From Alphaproteobacteria bacterium (GTDB lineage: Bacteria > Pseudomonadota > Alphaproteobacteria > ATCC43930 > CGMCC-115725), in NCBI GenBank assembly GCA_017353855.1, contig JAFMSA010000307.1, forward strand, positions 1 through 5,763: a DNA stretch of 5,763 nt, written 5' to 3'. This document shows, one piece after another, positions 5,719 to 5,763 of the stretch. Made by a program: the position numbers and the translations under genes. Each line of letters begins with the position of its first letter. Positions within the stretch are counted from its first letter, which is position 1. The notes beneath the pieces were generated by a model, which did no database searches, was not told the DNA's origin, and was given only the letters and a program-made list of their open reading frames with translations.

Positions 5719-5751
5719 GCGCCGTGGCGCGAAAATGTTCTGCTTTTTTTT
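5719..5751 (+). terminator. Weak terminator candidate after the hypothetical gene
   Basis: GCGCC (5719-5723) and GGCGC (5726-5730) can form a short stem, realistically 4 bp with a 4-base loop, and a run of eight T follows at 5744-5751. The 13 bases between stem and T-run make classical intrinsic termination doubtful, and the T8 tract could belong to the next gene's upstream region. It begins 22 bases after the stop codon. Confidence 0.25.
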
Positions 5752-5763
5752 CAGCCGGCGACC

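Noticed and set aside
1..5763. tRNA, rRNA, CRISPR array, insertion-sequence ends, attachment sites
   Set aside because: No T-loop-like GGTTCRANNCC with matching acceptor stem, no regularly spaced repeats, no transposase motifs and no long terminal repeats were found by eye.

Overview
The window reads as ordinary chromosome, or gene-poor accessory DNA, of a high-GC alphaproteobacterium. Strong GC preference at third codon positions, Shine-Dalgarno sites of the GGAG type, one sequence resembling a general-stress (EcfG-type) promoter, and the mix of hypothetical proteins suggest the order Hyphomicrobiales, possibly a Bradyrhizobium relative. That placement is inference from style and memory; no marker gene is present.

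Positions 1-4033 hold four genes, all on the minus strand. In transcription order (right to left) they are: an M20D-type amidohydrolase (4033-2678); a small protein with six predicted membrane helices built as three helical hairpins (2463-1816); a DUF6197-like protein with an odd C-terminal tail (1533-1000); and the N-terminal 289 residues of a class II aldolase, probably a two-domain aldolase/short-chain dehydrogenase, which runs off the left edge (867-1). The gaps between them (214, 282 and 132 bp) are too wide for a tight operon, and each gene has its own Shine-Dalgarno sequence. The proteins do not form one obvious pathway: aldolase and amidohydrolase are catabolic, and the membrane protein looks like a stress or envelope protein.

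The best regulatory region is 2464-2677, upstream of the membrane protein. It contains a sigma-70-like promoter whose -35 box lies inside a near-perfect 20-bp dyad. Downstream is a second, EcfG-like promoter whose spacer carries the 12-bp palindrome GTTAACGTTAAC.

Positions 4034-5029, about 1 kb, contain no gene I can support, although the minus frame of the amidohydrolase stays open for another 657 bp. The region ends in an AT-rich stretch with TTTA tracts spaced about one helical turn apart, next to a possible 38-residue single-helix membrane peptide on the plus strand (5030-5146). After it lies apparently degraded sequence with a short PspC-like motif, then a plus-strand hypothetical protein of 104 residues (5382-5696). 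No RNA gene, insertion sequence, CRISPR array or attachment site was seen. No clearly new multi-gene system is visible; the most unusual items are the promoter/operator arrangement and the three-hairpin membrane protein.
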